15,862 nucleotides of DNA, taken from GWC2-45-44 sp041661665 (GTDB lineage: Bacteria; Planctomycetota; Phycisphaerae; Sedimentisphaerales; UBA12454). Made by a program: the position numbers and the translations under genes. The stretch covers positions 1 through 15,862 of the forward strand of contig JBAZTW010000043.1 in NCBI GenBank assembly GCA_041661665.1. The letters are read 5' to 3'. Below, piece by piece: positions 1 through 5,942 of the stretch; the stretch's first letter is position 1, and each line of letters opens with the position of its first letter. The notes under the pieces were generated by a model. The model ran no database searches. It was not told where the DNA came from and saw nothing but the letters and a program-made list of their open reading frames with translations.

Positions 1-683
1 TTATGGTCTAATTCCTTGGCAAAGCTGTCAACGGTTTCAAGAACCGTCATACCGGAATGCCACGGCATTTTATCTGATTTTGTAATTATATTGTCGCCGT
101 TTCTTGCGCTCAAAGGAATAAAATCCATCGGCGTAACGCCTATCCTGTCGAGAAATTCCTGATACTCGTTTTTTATTGAAGTGAAAACTTCCTGAGAATA
201 ATCCACGAGATCCATTTTGTTCACGCAGACTGCTACCTGTTTTACGCCGAGCATACTAAGCAGATACCCGTGTCTGCGGGAATTTTCCCTGACTCCTTCT
301 TTAGCGTCAATTACGAGTAATGCCGCCTCTGCGCGAGCCGCTCCGGATATCATATTTTTGAGAAATTCAATATGACCCGGCGCATCAATGATAATATATT
401 TGCGTTTTGCCGATTTGAAAAAGCAGCGTGCCGAATCTATAGTGATGCCCTGAGTCTGCTCATCCTTTAAAGCATCCAGCAGAAAAGCGTATTCAAAAGG
501 CTTGGCGTTACGAGCGCATCTGTTCTTAACATCTTCAAGTTTGCCTTCCGGCAGTGAATTGGTATCCGCCATCAGCCGACCTATGACCGTACTTTTGCCG
601 TGGTCAACATGGCCTATGACCACTATAGTCATTTGCTCTTGCGATAAGTCATTTTCTGTATAATTTTTAATCAACTCTGCCAT
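1..683 (-). CDS. cysN: Sulfate adenylyltransferase subunit 1 (GTPase), 3' end beyond window
   Basis: Large GTPase subunit of the CysDN ATP sulfurylase. GTP hydrolysis drives formation of adenosine 5'-phosphosulfate (APS) from sulfate and ATP in the cytoplasm. About 227 residues are visible, covering the translation-factor-type GTPase domain. Motifs read from the complementary strand: G1 P-loop GHVDHGKST (residues 24-32), G2 with GITIDSA, G3 DAPGH, G4 NKMD and G5-like SAR. DAPGHIEFLKNM replaces the DTPGHEQYTRNM of the E. coli protein. The beta-barrel domains, and any fused APS kinase domain (CysNC), lie outside the window, so a bifunctional CysNC cannot be excluded. The ATG at 683 lies 19 bases after the cysD stop. 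An upstream ATG at 696 is out of frame. It is the last visible gene of the rrf2-DUF2061-cysHDN operon. Confidence 0.93.
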   Translation of the reverse strand, partial: MAELIKNYTENDLSQEQMTIVVIGHVDHGKSTVIGRLMADTNSLPEGKLEDVKNRCARNAKPFEYAFLLDALKDEQTQGITIDSARCFFKSAKRKYIIIDAPGHIEFLKNMISGAARAEAALLVIDAKEGVRENSRRHGYLLSMLGVKQVAVCVNKMDLVDYSQEVFTSIKNEYQEFLDRIGVTPMDFIPLSARNGDNIITKSDKMPWHSGMTVLETVDSFAKELDH

Positions 684-702
684 AATTTTCATCCATTCAG
701 TA

Positions 703-1584
703 TTACATATACCCTTCTCTTCGCAGTGTCTCCAGTCCGGAACAATCTTCCTTGTCCTGTTCTCTGCCGGACCTTTCGGCAATATTGGAAAATTTGCCGC
801 TGCGAAGTTCTTCGATAACATCCTTTACGTTTTTTGCATTCGACTGTACCGGCGAAGTGCAGGGCCAGCATCCCAAAGAACGATACCTTTTGCCGTCGCC
901 CTGATTAAAATACAAATCAACAATTGGGATATTTTCCCGTTCTATGTATTCCCAGATATTAAGCTCCGTCCAGTCCAGCAGCGGATGAATACGAACATGC
1001 GTTCCCGGAGCAAAATCGGTTTTGAACTGATTCCATAACTCCGGCGGCTGGTCGCCTACATCCCATTCGCTATGCTGGTCGCGAGGCGAAAAATATCTTT
1101 CTTTGCTCCGGCTGCCTTCTTCATCAGCCCTGGCTCCGACGATTACTCCTGTAAAAGGCTCGCCGTTTTGCTGTTTTACAAATTTGCCGGTGGAATGGTC
1201 CAGAACCCGGCGGGGCCACTCTCCGCTTAGCGTATGTTTTAATGCCTCGCTTTTGAGAGATGCGCAGCATTGCAGCCTGTTTAGTTTCCCGTCCGGAAAA
1301 GTTTCCTTTGCATCAAGAGCTCTGATATTTTCACCTACTATAAGATTTAATTTCCACTCCATTGCGAAACGGTCTCTGTATTCAATCATTTTTGGTATCT
1401 TATACGCCGTATCAATATGCATCAGCGGAAAAGGCACATGGTCAAAGAATGCCTTTCTGGCAAGCCACAGCAGCACCGTGCTGTCTTTGCCTATAGACCA
1501 CAGCATTACCAGGCTTTTAAAGCTCCTGTAGGCTTCTCGAAATATATACACACTCTGCGATTCAAGCATATCTAAGTGGTTCAT
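703..1584 (-). CDS. cysD: Sulfate adenylyltransferase subunit 2
   Basis: Catalytic small subunit of CysDN ATP sulfurylase, making APS and pyrophosphate from sulfate and ATP. It is 293 residues long, a normal length for the family. The PP-loop nucleotide-binding motif is SIGKDST (residues 30-36). The family signatures GARADEEGSRSKER (150-163) and LGCWPCTSPVQSN (238-250) are both present, and the tail ends in REGYM, like the RQGYF of E. coli CysD. The ATG overlaps the cysH stop by four bases (ATGA, 1581-1584) and has AAGGA six bases upstream, so the two genes are probably translationally coupled. The start is well fixed by this overlap. Confidence in CysD over the PAPS reductase relatives rests on the SIGKDS loop and the LGCWP motif. 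Confidence 0.96.
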   Translation of the reverse strand: MNHLDMLESQSVYIFREAYRSFKSLVMLWSIGKDSTVLLWLARKAFFDHVPFPLMHIDTAYKIPKMIEYRDRFAMEWKLNLIVGENIRALDAKETFPDGKLNRLQCCASLKSEALKHTLSGEWPRRVLDHSTGKFVKQQNGEPFTGVIVGARADEEGSRSKERYFSPRDQHSEWDVGDQPPELWNQFKTDFAPGTHVRIHPLLDWTELNIWEYIERENIPIVDLYFNQGDGKRYRSLGCWPCTSPVQSNAKNVKDVIEELRSGKFSNIAERSGREQDKEDCSGLETLRREGYM

Positions 1585-2318
1585 TGTCTATCCTTTTTTT
1601 GTTCACTGTCTTTTAAATGCAGTCCGCATTCTTTATGTTCCGGCTCTTCCCACCACCACCTGCCGCTGCGGATATCTCCGCCCTTCTCAACCGCTCTTGT
1701 GCAGGGCGAACATCCTATGCTCGTATAACCCTTATCATAAAGCCGGTTATATGGTATGTCGTTGGTCTTGATGTAATCCCAAACCTGCTCCGTAGTCCAG
1801 TCTGCAAGCGGCGATATTTTTATCACATTAAATTTATAATCAGCTTCAACTCTTTTTAAATCCGCACGCGTAATCGCCTGTTCTGCACGCAGGCCGCATA
1901 TCCACGCGTCAAGCTGCGAAAGTTTTCTTGTCAGCGGCTCAATTTTTCTGATATTGCAGCATAATTTTCTTAACTCTACGCTTTTGTAAAACAAATTTGG
2001 GCCGTTTTTATTAACCATCTCTTCCACTTTTTTGTAATCAGGGAAAAGGATTTCAATTTCTATGTTGTATTTTTCTCTGGTTTGCTCAATCAGCTCGTAT
2101 GTTTCCTGAGGCAGTCTGCCGGTATCGAGCGTAAAAATAATAGGCGAATTACTGACCTTAGTCAGCATATCCAGAATTACCTGGTCTTCAGCGCTGAAAC
2201 TTGATGACAACGCGATTTTAGAGCCGAATCTCTCCGACACAACTTTGAGCAATTCCAAAGCGTTCAAATCTTTGGTTTGTTCCGTTATCTCGTTTTTTAA
2301 TTTCTCGAGTTCTTTCAT
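1581..2318 (-). CDS. cysH: Assimilatory adenylyl-sulfate (APS) reductase, Fe-S type
   Basis: Reduces APS (or PAPS) to sulfite with thioredoxin-type electron donors, the step after CysDN. The protein has 245 residues. Visible motifs: the PP-loop-derived SSSFSAED (38-45), the substrate-loop LDTGRLPQET (64-73), a Cys pair C120-C121, the CxxC pair C203/C206, and the C-terminal catalytic ECGLH with C231. In this family the four cysteines CC...CxxC bind a 4Fe-4S cluster and mark enzymes that use APS. Reductases lacking them, such as E. coli CysH, use PAPS. I therefore call it an APS reductase, which fits the lack of a visible APS kinase. The start has AGGA about nine bases upstream and lies 11 bases after the DUF2061 gene. 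It overlaps cysD by four bases. Confidence 0.95.
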   Translation of the reverse strand: MKELEKLKNEITEQTKDLNALELLKVVSERFGSKIALSSSFSAEDQVILDMLTKVSNSPIIFTLDTGRLPQETYELIEQTREKYNIEIEILFPDYKKVEEMVNKNGPNLFYKSVELRKLCCNIRKIEPLTRKLSQLDAWICGLRAEQAITRADLKRVEADYKFNVIKISPLADWTTEQVWDYIKTNDIPYNRLYDKGYTSIGCSPCTRAVEKGGDIRSGRWWWEEPEHKECGLHLKDSEQKKDRQ

Positions 2319-2329
2319 TTTTCAATTTC

Positions 2330-2551
2330 CTATATTTGATATTCCGGCGTTTTAACACGTCCGAACTTTATCTTGTTCCAAATTCTTTCGTGAGCGTAGA
2401 ACAAAAAAATCTTAACCAAAGGGTCAATTATCCCGATACCGATTGCCAGCTTGAGCTCTTTCGATATCGCTAATGTGATTAAAAATGTTGTTAGAGAACC
2501 CCAGATTCTATAACTCACCGCCTTTGTAATTGCCCGTAAATGTGATTCCAT
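2330..2551 (-). CDS. DUF2061 family small membrane protein
   Basis: Small protein of 73 residues resembling the DUF2061 family. It has a conserved N-terminal ITKAVSYRIWGSL, two hydrophobic stretches (about 19-31 and 36-52), and the typical ending HERIWNKIKFG. The biochemical role of the family is unknown. Members are often found beside sulfate assimilation genes, and that is the case here: it lies 11 bases before cysH in the same operon. I chose the ATG at 2551 because AAGGA sits eight to nine bases upstream. A longer reading from TTG at 2608 would add 19 residues unlike the family and would run through the palindromic operator at 2576-2600, so it is unlikely. A role in sulfate or sulfite membrane traffic is a guess from location only. 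Confidence 0.85.
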   Translation of the reverse strand: MESHLRAITKAVSYRIWGSLTTFLITLAISKELKLAIGIGIIDPLVKIFLFYAHERIWNKIKFGRVKTPEYQI

Positions 2552-2575
2552 AAATTTTTGTCCTTGCCTTGAAAG

Positions 2576-2603
2576 TATTCCCATAGTGTTAGTGGGAATA
2601 ATA
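2576..2603 (-). promoter_or_regulatory. Putative Rrf2 operator (site 1) over the cys operon promoter
   Basis: Perfect 8-bp inverted repeat TATTCCCA (2576-2583) and TGGGAATA (2593-2600) with a 9-base spacer, in the 68-base gap between rrf2 and the DUF2061 gene. No T-run follows it, so it is not terminator-like. Its plus-strand left part TATTCCCATAGTGTTAGT matches the site at the PEP-CTERM promoter at 14 of 18 bases. A weak -10 (TATTAT, 2603-2598 on the minus strand) overlaps it; the -35 is poor. The sequence is directly seen. Its use as an Rrf2 binding site is inferred. Confidence 0.6.
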
Positions 2604-2619
2604 ACCAAAAAAATTTATT

Positions 2620-3066
2620 TTAAATAGCGTAATCCGGCTTATAAGTCTTTCTTGCTTTCACTTCTATTTCAGCGATTTCAGAAAATGTTTTATTATTACA
2701 AATATCTGATATTGCGTTATTTATCTCTTTCCAGAGCTCTTCGAAAGCGCCCGCGGCATTACAACCATCGGCCTTGCTATTATGCTTTTCCGATACTACT
2801 GATATAGGCCCCTGTATATATTCGATTATTTCGCCAACTGTGATATTTTCTGCAGGTTTTGTAAGTGCATACCCGCCATCACGGCCGCGTCTTGACTCAA
2901 TAAATCCGCCATGTTTCAGTTCGTTCAAAATCGTTTCCATAAACCGCAGCGATACTTTTTGAGCATTGGCGATGTCGCGAATTTTGACAGGATTATCCGC
3001 GTTTCGCAACGACAGCTCCAGTATAGCCCTCAAAGCATACTGACATTTCTTGGATATTTTCATCAT
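2620..3066 (-). CDS. Rrf2 family transcriptional regulator, likely of sulfur assimilation
   Basis: Winged-helix regulator of 148 residues, a usual length for Rrf2 proteins (IscR, CymR, NsrR). It begins with the typical MKISKKCQYALRAILELS, has the HTH region about 27-50 (VKIRDIANAQKVSLRFMETIL), the wing GRDGGYALTKPAENITVGEII, and then IQGPIS as in CymR. IscR carries three closely spaced cysteines that hold an Fe-S cluster. Here only C102 lies in that segment (C8 and C123 are elsewhere), so a classical cluster is doubtful. It heads the cys operon, and a motif shared with the cys promoter overlies its own start site, suggesting autoregulation and control by cysteine or sulfur supply. The start ATG at 3066 has GAAG eight bases upstream. 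ATG at 3063 is also possible. TTG at 3072 is unlikely. Confidence 0.9.
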   Translation of the reverse strand: MMKISKKCQYALRAILELSLRNADNPVKIRDIANAQKVSLRFMETILNELKHGGFIESRRGRDGGYALTKPAENITVGEIIEYIQGPISVVSEKHNSKADGCNAAGAFEELWKEINNAISDICNNKTFSEIAEIEVKARKTYKPDYAI

Positions 3067-3078
3067 AAACAAATCTTC

Positions 3079-3096
3079 ATTAAATCCATAGGAATA
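3079..3096 (-). promoter_or_regulatory. Putative Rrf2 operator (site 2) at the rrf2 start site
   Basis: On the minus strand, TATTCCTATGGATTTAAT begins two bases after the rrf2 -10 box, so it would cover the transcription start. It matches site 3 at 15 of 18 bases and site 1 at 13 of 18. The core AATCC-ATA-GGAAT is itself nearly palindromic. Position and similarity suggest autorepression. Binding is inferred. Confidence 0.55.
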
Positions 3097-3098
3097 CT

Positions 3099-3127
3099 AT
3101 TGTATGAGATAGGCTGAACATTGTCAA
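3099..3127 (-). promoter_or_regulatory. Promoter of rrf2
   Basis: TTGACA (3127-3122, minus strand), exactly 17 bases of spacer, then TACAAT (3104-3099). This is a near-consensus housekeeping promoter 33 bases before the rrf2 ATG. It may also supply the downstream cys genes by read-through, because the rrf2-DUF2061 gap shows only a weak promoter and no terminator. Confidence 0.8.
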
Positions 3128-3256
3128 GACTTTTTTTACATTTTTTTTGCAAAAAACTATCTCCAAAACAGCGTTTCTAATTGAAAAATAAGGCTTTTTA
3201 CAAAAAACGTAGATGTCATATTAGGGCGTTAGCCCAAAAATACGGAATTTTTTTGC

Positions 3257-3285
3257 TTGACTGTTTATTGGATTTATAATATAAT
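3257..3285 (+). promoter_or_regulatory. Strong sigma70-like promoter facing the PEP-CTERM gene
   Basis: TTGACT (3257-3262), 17-base spacer, TATAAT (3280-3285). An overlapping second TATAAT at 3275-3280 has poorer spacing. Predicted transcription start is near 3292. The next convincing gene on this strand starts at 3489, so the leader would be about 195 bases. Confidence 0.75.
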
Positions 3286-3290
3286 CCCAT

Positions 3291-3308
3291 TATTCCTACG
3301 GTTTTAGT
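3291..3308 (+). promoter_or_regulatory. Putative Rrf2 operator (site 3) at the PEP-CTERM promoter
   Basis: TATTCCTACGGTTTTAGT starts five bases after the -10 box and spans the expected start site. It matches site 2 (15/18) and site 1 (14/18). A protein bound here would block this promoter, placing the downstream transcript in the same regulon as the cys genes. The match is seen; binding is inferred. Confidence 0.5.
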
Positions 3309-3326
3309 ATGCAATGAGGTAAGGAA

Positions 3327-3392
3327 GTGAATACTAAATTATCATCAAATCGCCTTTGTTATTTTGGAATAGGTTGTAAATATCCATATTGA
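3327..3392 (+). CDS. Possible 21-residue leader peptide
   Basis: Short ORF in the long leader, starting at GTG 3327 with GAGG seven bases upstream. It encodes MNTKLSSNRLCYFGIGCKYPY, split here as MNTKLSSNRLCYFGIG then CKYPY, and includes two cysteines. There is no clear attenuator-type hairpin after it. The only reasons to list it are the ribosome-site spacing, the position just after a regulated promoter, and the two Cys codons in a sulfur-linked context. It may be chance. Confidence 0.18.
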   Translation: MNTKLSSNRLCYFGIGCKYPY

Positions 3393-3488
3393 AAAACTTT
3401 TTAGTGGAAGGGGTATGCCTATGCAGCAAGTTTATTAATCAGTTGTACACTAAATTGAAACATTAAAAAATTGGAGAAAGGAAAGAAA

Positions 3489-4118
3489 ATGAAATCTCAA
3501 ACTAAAATTGCATTAATTCTGGTTCTTATGGTGGTCGTTGGCACGGTATCAGCCGACTCCGTGTTTCAGACAACTAACCTGCTTCTGGGAGAGAACGGCT
3601 ACATTACAAAAGTTCCCAGCCCTGGTGTAACTTTCGGCACATCAGGAATAACATTGACCGGCATTAAACTCGACAACCCCTCGGCACAAGTCGCTCCTCC
3701 GGGCGGCGGGTTGACAATCTCTTCGTTCTTTGATGTCTGGACGGAAGTAAGCTTCACAGGGGCTTTGAGTGGAACTTACACGATTCCAGTTTCTCCGGCA
3801 ACTGTCAGGTACACCAATGTCTACGATGTCCCGCCAATCAGCCAATATGCTACTGAAATGCTTTCTCTTAATATCGGCGGACCTGGTTTCATACTTCGTG
3901 AAAGCCCGACACTTGCTTCTATAGGAGGAACGACTATCGGAACCGTTCCCGGCGGTTTCGCCATCGATAGCCATTTCAATGTCTACCTCCAGCTTAGTAC
4001 CGATGGGGGATTGAGTTGGACTGAAGCGTCGAGTGCGCTGTCTGTTAGCACAATCCCAGAACCGGCAACACTTTTATTGATTGGCTTGGGTGGATTGCTT
4101 TTACGCGGAAAAAAATGA
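3489..4118 (+). CDS. Secreted protein with PEP-CTERM sorting signal
   Basis: Exported protein of 209 residues. It has an N-terminal signal peptide (KSQTKIALILVLMVVVGTVSA, cleavage probably after ...VSA), a beta-rich middle full of Gly, Ser, Thr and Pro without a domain I recognise, and a C-terminal PEP-CTERM signal: IPEPATLL, a hydrophobic helix, then RGKK. In known systems the exosortase XrtA-type protease processes this tail and the protein goes to the cell surface or extracellular matrix. The start at 3489 has AAAGGA about six bases upstream. The in-frame TTG at 3471 is not needed. It is a single-gene transcript ending in the terminator at 4162-4199. A motif shared with the cys operon lies at its upstream promoter. 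The substrate or binding partner is unknown. Confidence 0.85.
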   Translation: MKSQTKIALILVLMVVVGTVSADSVFQTTNLLLGENGYITKVPSPGVTFGTSGITLTGIKLDNPSAQVAPPGGGLTISSFFDVWTEVSFTGALSGTYTIPVSPATVRYTNVYDVPPISQYATEMLSLNIGGPGFILRESPTLASIGGTTIGTVPGGFAIDSHFNVYLQLSTDGGLSWTEASSALSVSTIPEPATLLLIGLGGLLLRGKK

Positions 4119-4161
4119 TTACCCGTGACGCCTTGCGTTTGAGCTGGCTTTTTATGACGAC

Positions 4162-4199
4162 AAAAGGGCTGCAAGAGTTATGCTTGCAGCTCTTTTTTT
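4162..4199. terminator. Bidirectional intrinsic terminator
   Basis: Perfect 8-bp stem GCTGCAAG (4168-4175) / CTTGCAGC (4183-4190) with a 7-base loop. It is extended by G-T and G-C pairs and by AAAA facing the T-run at 4193-4199. Read on plus it ends the PEP-CTERM gene with a T7 tract; read on minus (TTTT after the stem) it can end the convergent tRNA. Confidence 0.88.
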
Positions 4200-4217
4200 C
4201 TTTAAGCTTTTTGGAAA

Positions 4218-4291
4218 TGCGCCCGGCAGGACTCGAACCTGCAACCTTCGGATTCGAAGTCCGTGACTCTATCCAATTGAGCTACGGGCGC
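4218..4291 (-). tRNA. tRNA-Arg, anticodon TCG
   Basis: Folds as a 74-base cloverleaf: acceptor GCGCCCG/CGGGCGC, D arm GCTC-9 base loop-GAGT, anticodon stem ACGGA/TCCGA around CTTCGAA with anticodon TCG (codon CGA), 5-base variable loop, and T arm GCAGG-TTCGAGT-CCTGC. The discriminator is A and CCA is not encoded. Pair 27-43 at the top of the anticodon stem is A.A, a mismatch, while the other four pairs are Watson-Crick. It has its own promoter upstream and a terminator downstream, so it is a stand-alone gene. Confidence 0.95.
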
Positions 4292-4311
4292 GTCGAAATC
4301 TAACTTGTTGC

Positions 4312-4341
4312 AGTATAACCACTTCCAATTTTGTTTGTCAA
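4312..4341 (-). promoter_or_regulatory. Promoter of tRNA-Arg
   Basis: On the minus strand TTGACA (4341-4336), 18-base spacer, TATACT (4317-4312), about 20 bases before the mature tRNA 5' end at 4291. Near-consensus, as expected for a stable RNA gene. The bases between it and the next gene (4342-4402) show nothing recognisable. Confidence 0.8.
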
Positions 4342-4402
4342 CTGTTTTCAGTTTCCAATAGGCGCGTGCCAAATTGTGGTCGTAGGTTTTAATTTGTTGT
4401 GT

Positions 4403-5335
4403 TTATGTGGTTGCTGCGAATACATCAAACTCCGTGCCGTATTGGCGGAGGTAAAACAGCGGATACAACCTGTAAAAACTTAATATCGGCAGCATCACCA
4501 CCGTTCCTATATATGGTATGAATACAACAGTACTTACGCAGCAGCAACAGCATCCGAGACAAATAAGAAAACATACAATTGCTCCGATTGCCATTGCCAA
4601 TACAAATTTGAACAGGAAGTAGAGCAGGGCGATTTTCCAGAAATTTTGCCAAAACAAAGGCAGGAATTTTTTCCACGCTGCCATTATGCCAATCTTTCGC
4701 AGGTACATAATCGGCACTACAAAATCGTATGCCAGCATCATAATAGACGCTATTGTCATAGCTATCAGTATGATAACAGTTGCACCAGCGGCGATTAACA
4801 GGATTGGAAGAACGATAGTATCCGCTGATTTAAGAGATAGGGCAAAAAAAACTGTCATCGCTATGGCAGGCAGAATGCTGACCATTCCAATAAACCACAT
4901 CACGAGCCTGAAAAGGAATAAGCTATTGCCCTGCTTTTTGTAATTTCTCCAGGGCTGGGCGACCGCGGCTTTGTTTTTGACAACGCAGTCGAGAAACATA
5001 AATTGTCCTCTGCTGCTGAGCCAGGTCAACACCAGAGCAATAGCGATAAATACAATACTGAAGCTAAAAACCAAAGTGCCGACTAATACTATATGGTCTC
5101 TGCAGTACTGCAATACCTGACCAATGACTTGAGAAGGCTGAGAATGTGAGTTGTCAAAATTGCTGAAACCATTAAACCCGCCGCCGGAACTATGGCCAAA
5201 ATAAGCAAGCCAGGCGCAAAATCCGATTATGAACCATTTGCCCAAATCGAAAGGTTTGAACAGAATCCGCTTTACCTGCTCTATCGCGGGTTCGACCGGC
5301 TCAACAACGCTTATTCTCCTGTTTAATGTTTCCAT
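4403..5335 (-). CDS. Multi-pass membrane protein of unknown function
   Basis: Protein of 310 residues with about six hydrophobic segments (roughly 33-47, 82-106, 140-168, 174-205, 232-262 and 266-290) and a Gly/Asn/Ser-rich loop near 49-68. I do not recognise catalytic residues. It resembles the general class of planctomycete integral membrane proteins with an N-terminal cytoplasmic helix (EPAIEQVKRILFKPFDLGKWF), a pattern seen in DUF4013/DUF7544-like proteins, but I cannot assign a family with certainty. Odd point: a run of five cysteines (GCCCCCV, near 261-267) at a membrane edge. The ATG lies 13 bases inside the end of the DUF2752 gene, with GAGAGG five bases upstream, so the two proteins are probably made together from one mRNA. 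Confidence 0.75.
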   Translation of the reverse strand: METLNRRISVVEPVEPAIEQVKRILFKPFDLGKWFIIGFCAWLAYFGHSSGGGFNGFSNFDNSHSQPSQVIGQVLQYCRDHIVLVGTLVFSFSIVFIAIALVLTWLSSRGQFMFLDCVVKNKAAVAQPWRNYKKQGNSLFLFRLVMWFIGMVSILPAIAMTVFFALSLKSADTIVLPILLIAAGATVIILIAMTIASIMMLAYDFVVPIMYLRKIGIMAAWKKFLPLFWQNFWKIALLYFLFKFVLAMAIGAIVCFLICLGCCCCCVSTVVFIPYIGTVVMLPILSFYRLYPLFYLRQYGTEFDVFAATT

Positions 5336-5739
5336 AAAAACCTCTCAAAAAGGTAATAGAACCATCTGAAAAAAACAGCAGCCAAAAGAAAAACGCCTGC
5401 TCCCGTCATAATTTTCGTGAACGCCGGTGTTTTCGCCGGGCATTTAATAATCGCTGTTATCCGGTACGGAATCTGCATCGCGAAAAAAGCGAAAGCAAAC
5501 GGGCCGAGCAAATGATATTCAAAGGAATCAGCCAAATTGCCTTTTGCCAGCGAAACAAAAGACCTGCTCATTCCGCACAACGCGCAATCCACATCGAAAA
5601 ACCTGTGCAGAAAACATTTCATCGGCCATTTCCAGCCGAATAGATATATGCCGAGCTTATCAACATCGCATAAAAACGCTGCGGTTATAACAACCGCACA
5701 GACCGCAAGGATAATTCCGTGATACAGCCTGCTGTTCAT
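5323..5739 (-). CDS. DUF2752 family membrane protein
   Basis: Protein of 138 residues matching the DUF2752 family. It has hydrophobic helices at about 7-24, 78-98 and 112-132, and the family signature CALCGMSRSFVSLAKGN at 52-68 (C-x2-C-G-x2-R, then a small polar loop and a His). The function of the family is not known. The paired cysteines could bind metal or form a disulfide, which is inference. ATG at 5739 is preferred, with AGGA about eight bases upstream. A GTG at 5769 would add ten residues without family support. It is the first gene of a two-gene operon, overlapping the next gene by 13 bases. Confidence 0.8.
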   Translation of the reverse strand: MNSRLYHGIILAVCAVVITAAFLCDVDKLGIYLFGWKWPMKCFLHRFFDVDCALCGMSRSFVSLAKGNLADSFEYHLLGPFAFAFFAMQIPYRITAIIKCPAKTPAFTKIMTGAGVFLLAAVFFRWFYYLFERFLWKH

Positions 5740-5770
5740 TGAGAAATCCTGTGCAAGAAGATTAACCACA

Positions 5771-5912
5771 GAATAAATTGAAAAATGAAGAATGTAGATT
5801 GAAGATTTGAGGAATCGCCGAATGGTGATGCTGTTTTATAAAATTTCATCGGCGAAGCCGATCCCAACAATTTTCAATCTTCAGTTTTCAATCTTCAATC
5901 TTTTGCTATTAT
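5771..5912. repeat. Inverted/direct repeat cluster upstream of the DUF2752 operon
   Basis: Contains a 12-bp perfect inverted repeat AGATTGAAGATT (5796-5807) / AATCTTCAATCT (5890-5901), a direct repeat TTTTCAATCTTCA (5871-5883 and 5886-5898), and a central hairpin ATCGGC-GAA-GCCGAT (5848-5862). Dispersed repeats of the 'ttcaatcttcaatc' style are common in planctomycete intergenic DNA. No clear promoter was found here. The central hairpin, read on minus, is followed by TTTT and could weakly terminate the cyclophilin transcript. Confidence 0.6.
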
Positions 5913-5942
5913 GTTAAAAACTCTTATATACATTTCTGTGGC

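Larger units (their letters stand above)
3128..3488. other. Divergent intergenic region between rrf2 and the PEP-CTERM gene
   Basis: AT-rich stretch of about 360 bases. Apart from the plus-strand promoter, operator and possible leader ORF listed separately, it contains a small stem GGGC-GTTA-GCCC (3223-3234) and several homopolymeric T/A runs. I do not recognise a riboswitch class in it. If the promoter at 3257-3285 serves the PEP-CTERM gene, the transcript has a leader of nearly 200 bases whose purpose is unexplained. Confidence 0.6.

Noticed and set aside
703..871. Minus-strand ORF of 60 residues at 689-871
   Set aside because: Out-of-frame shadow of the cysD 3' end.
3211..3254. Possible riboswitch or terminator around GGGC-GTTA-GCCC
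   Set aside because: The stem is only four pairs, lies upstream of the promoter on plus, and matches no riboswitch class I know.
4115..4303. 62-residue plus-strand ORF with RPAGLEPATFGFEVRDSI
   Set aside because: This is the well-known false translation of the strand opposite a tRNA gene; the region holds the terminator and tRNA-Arg.
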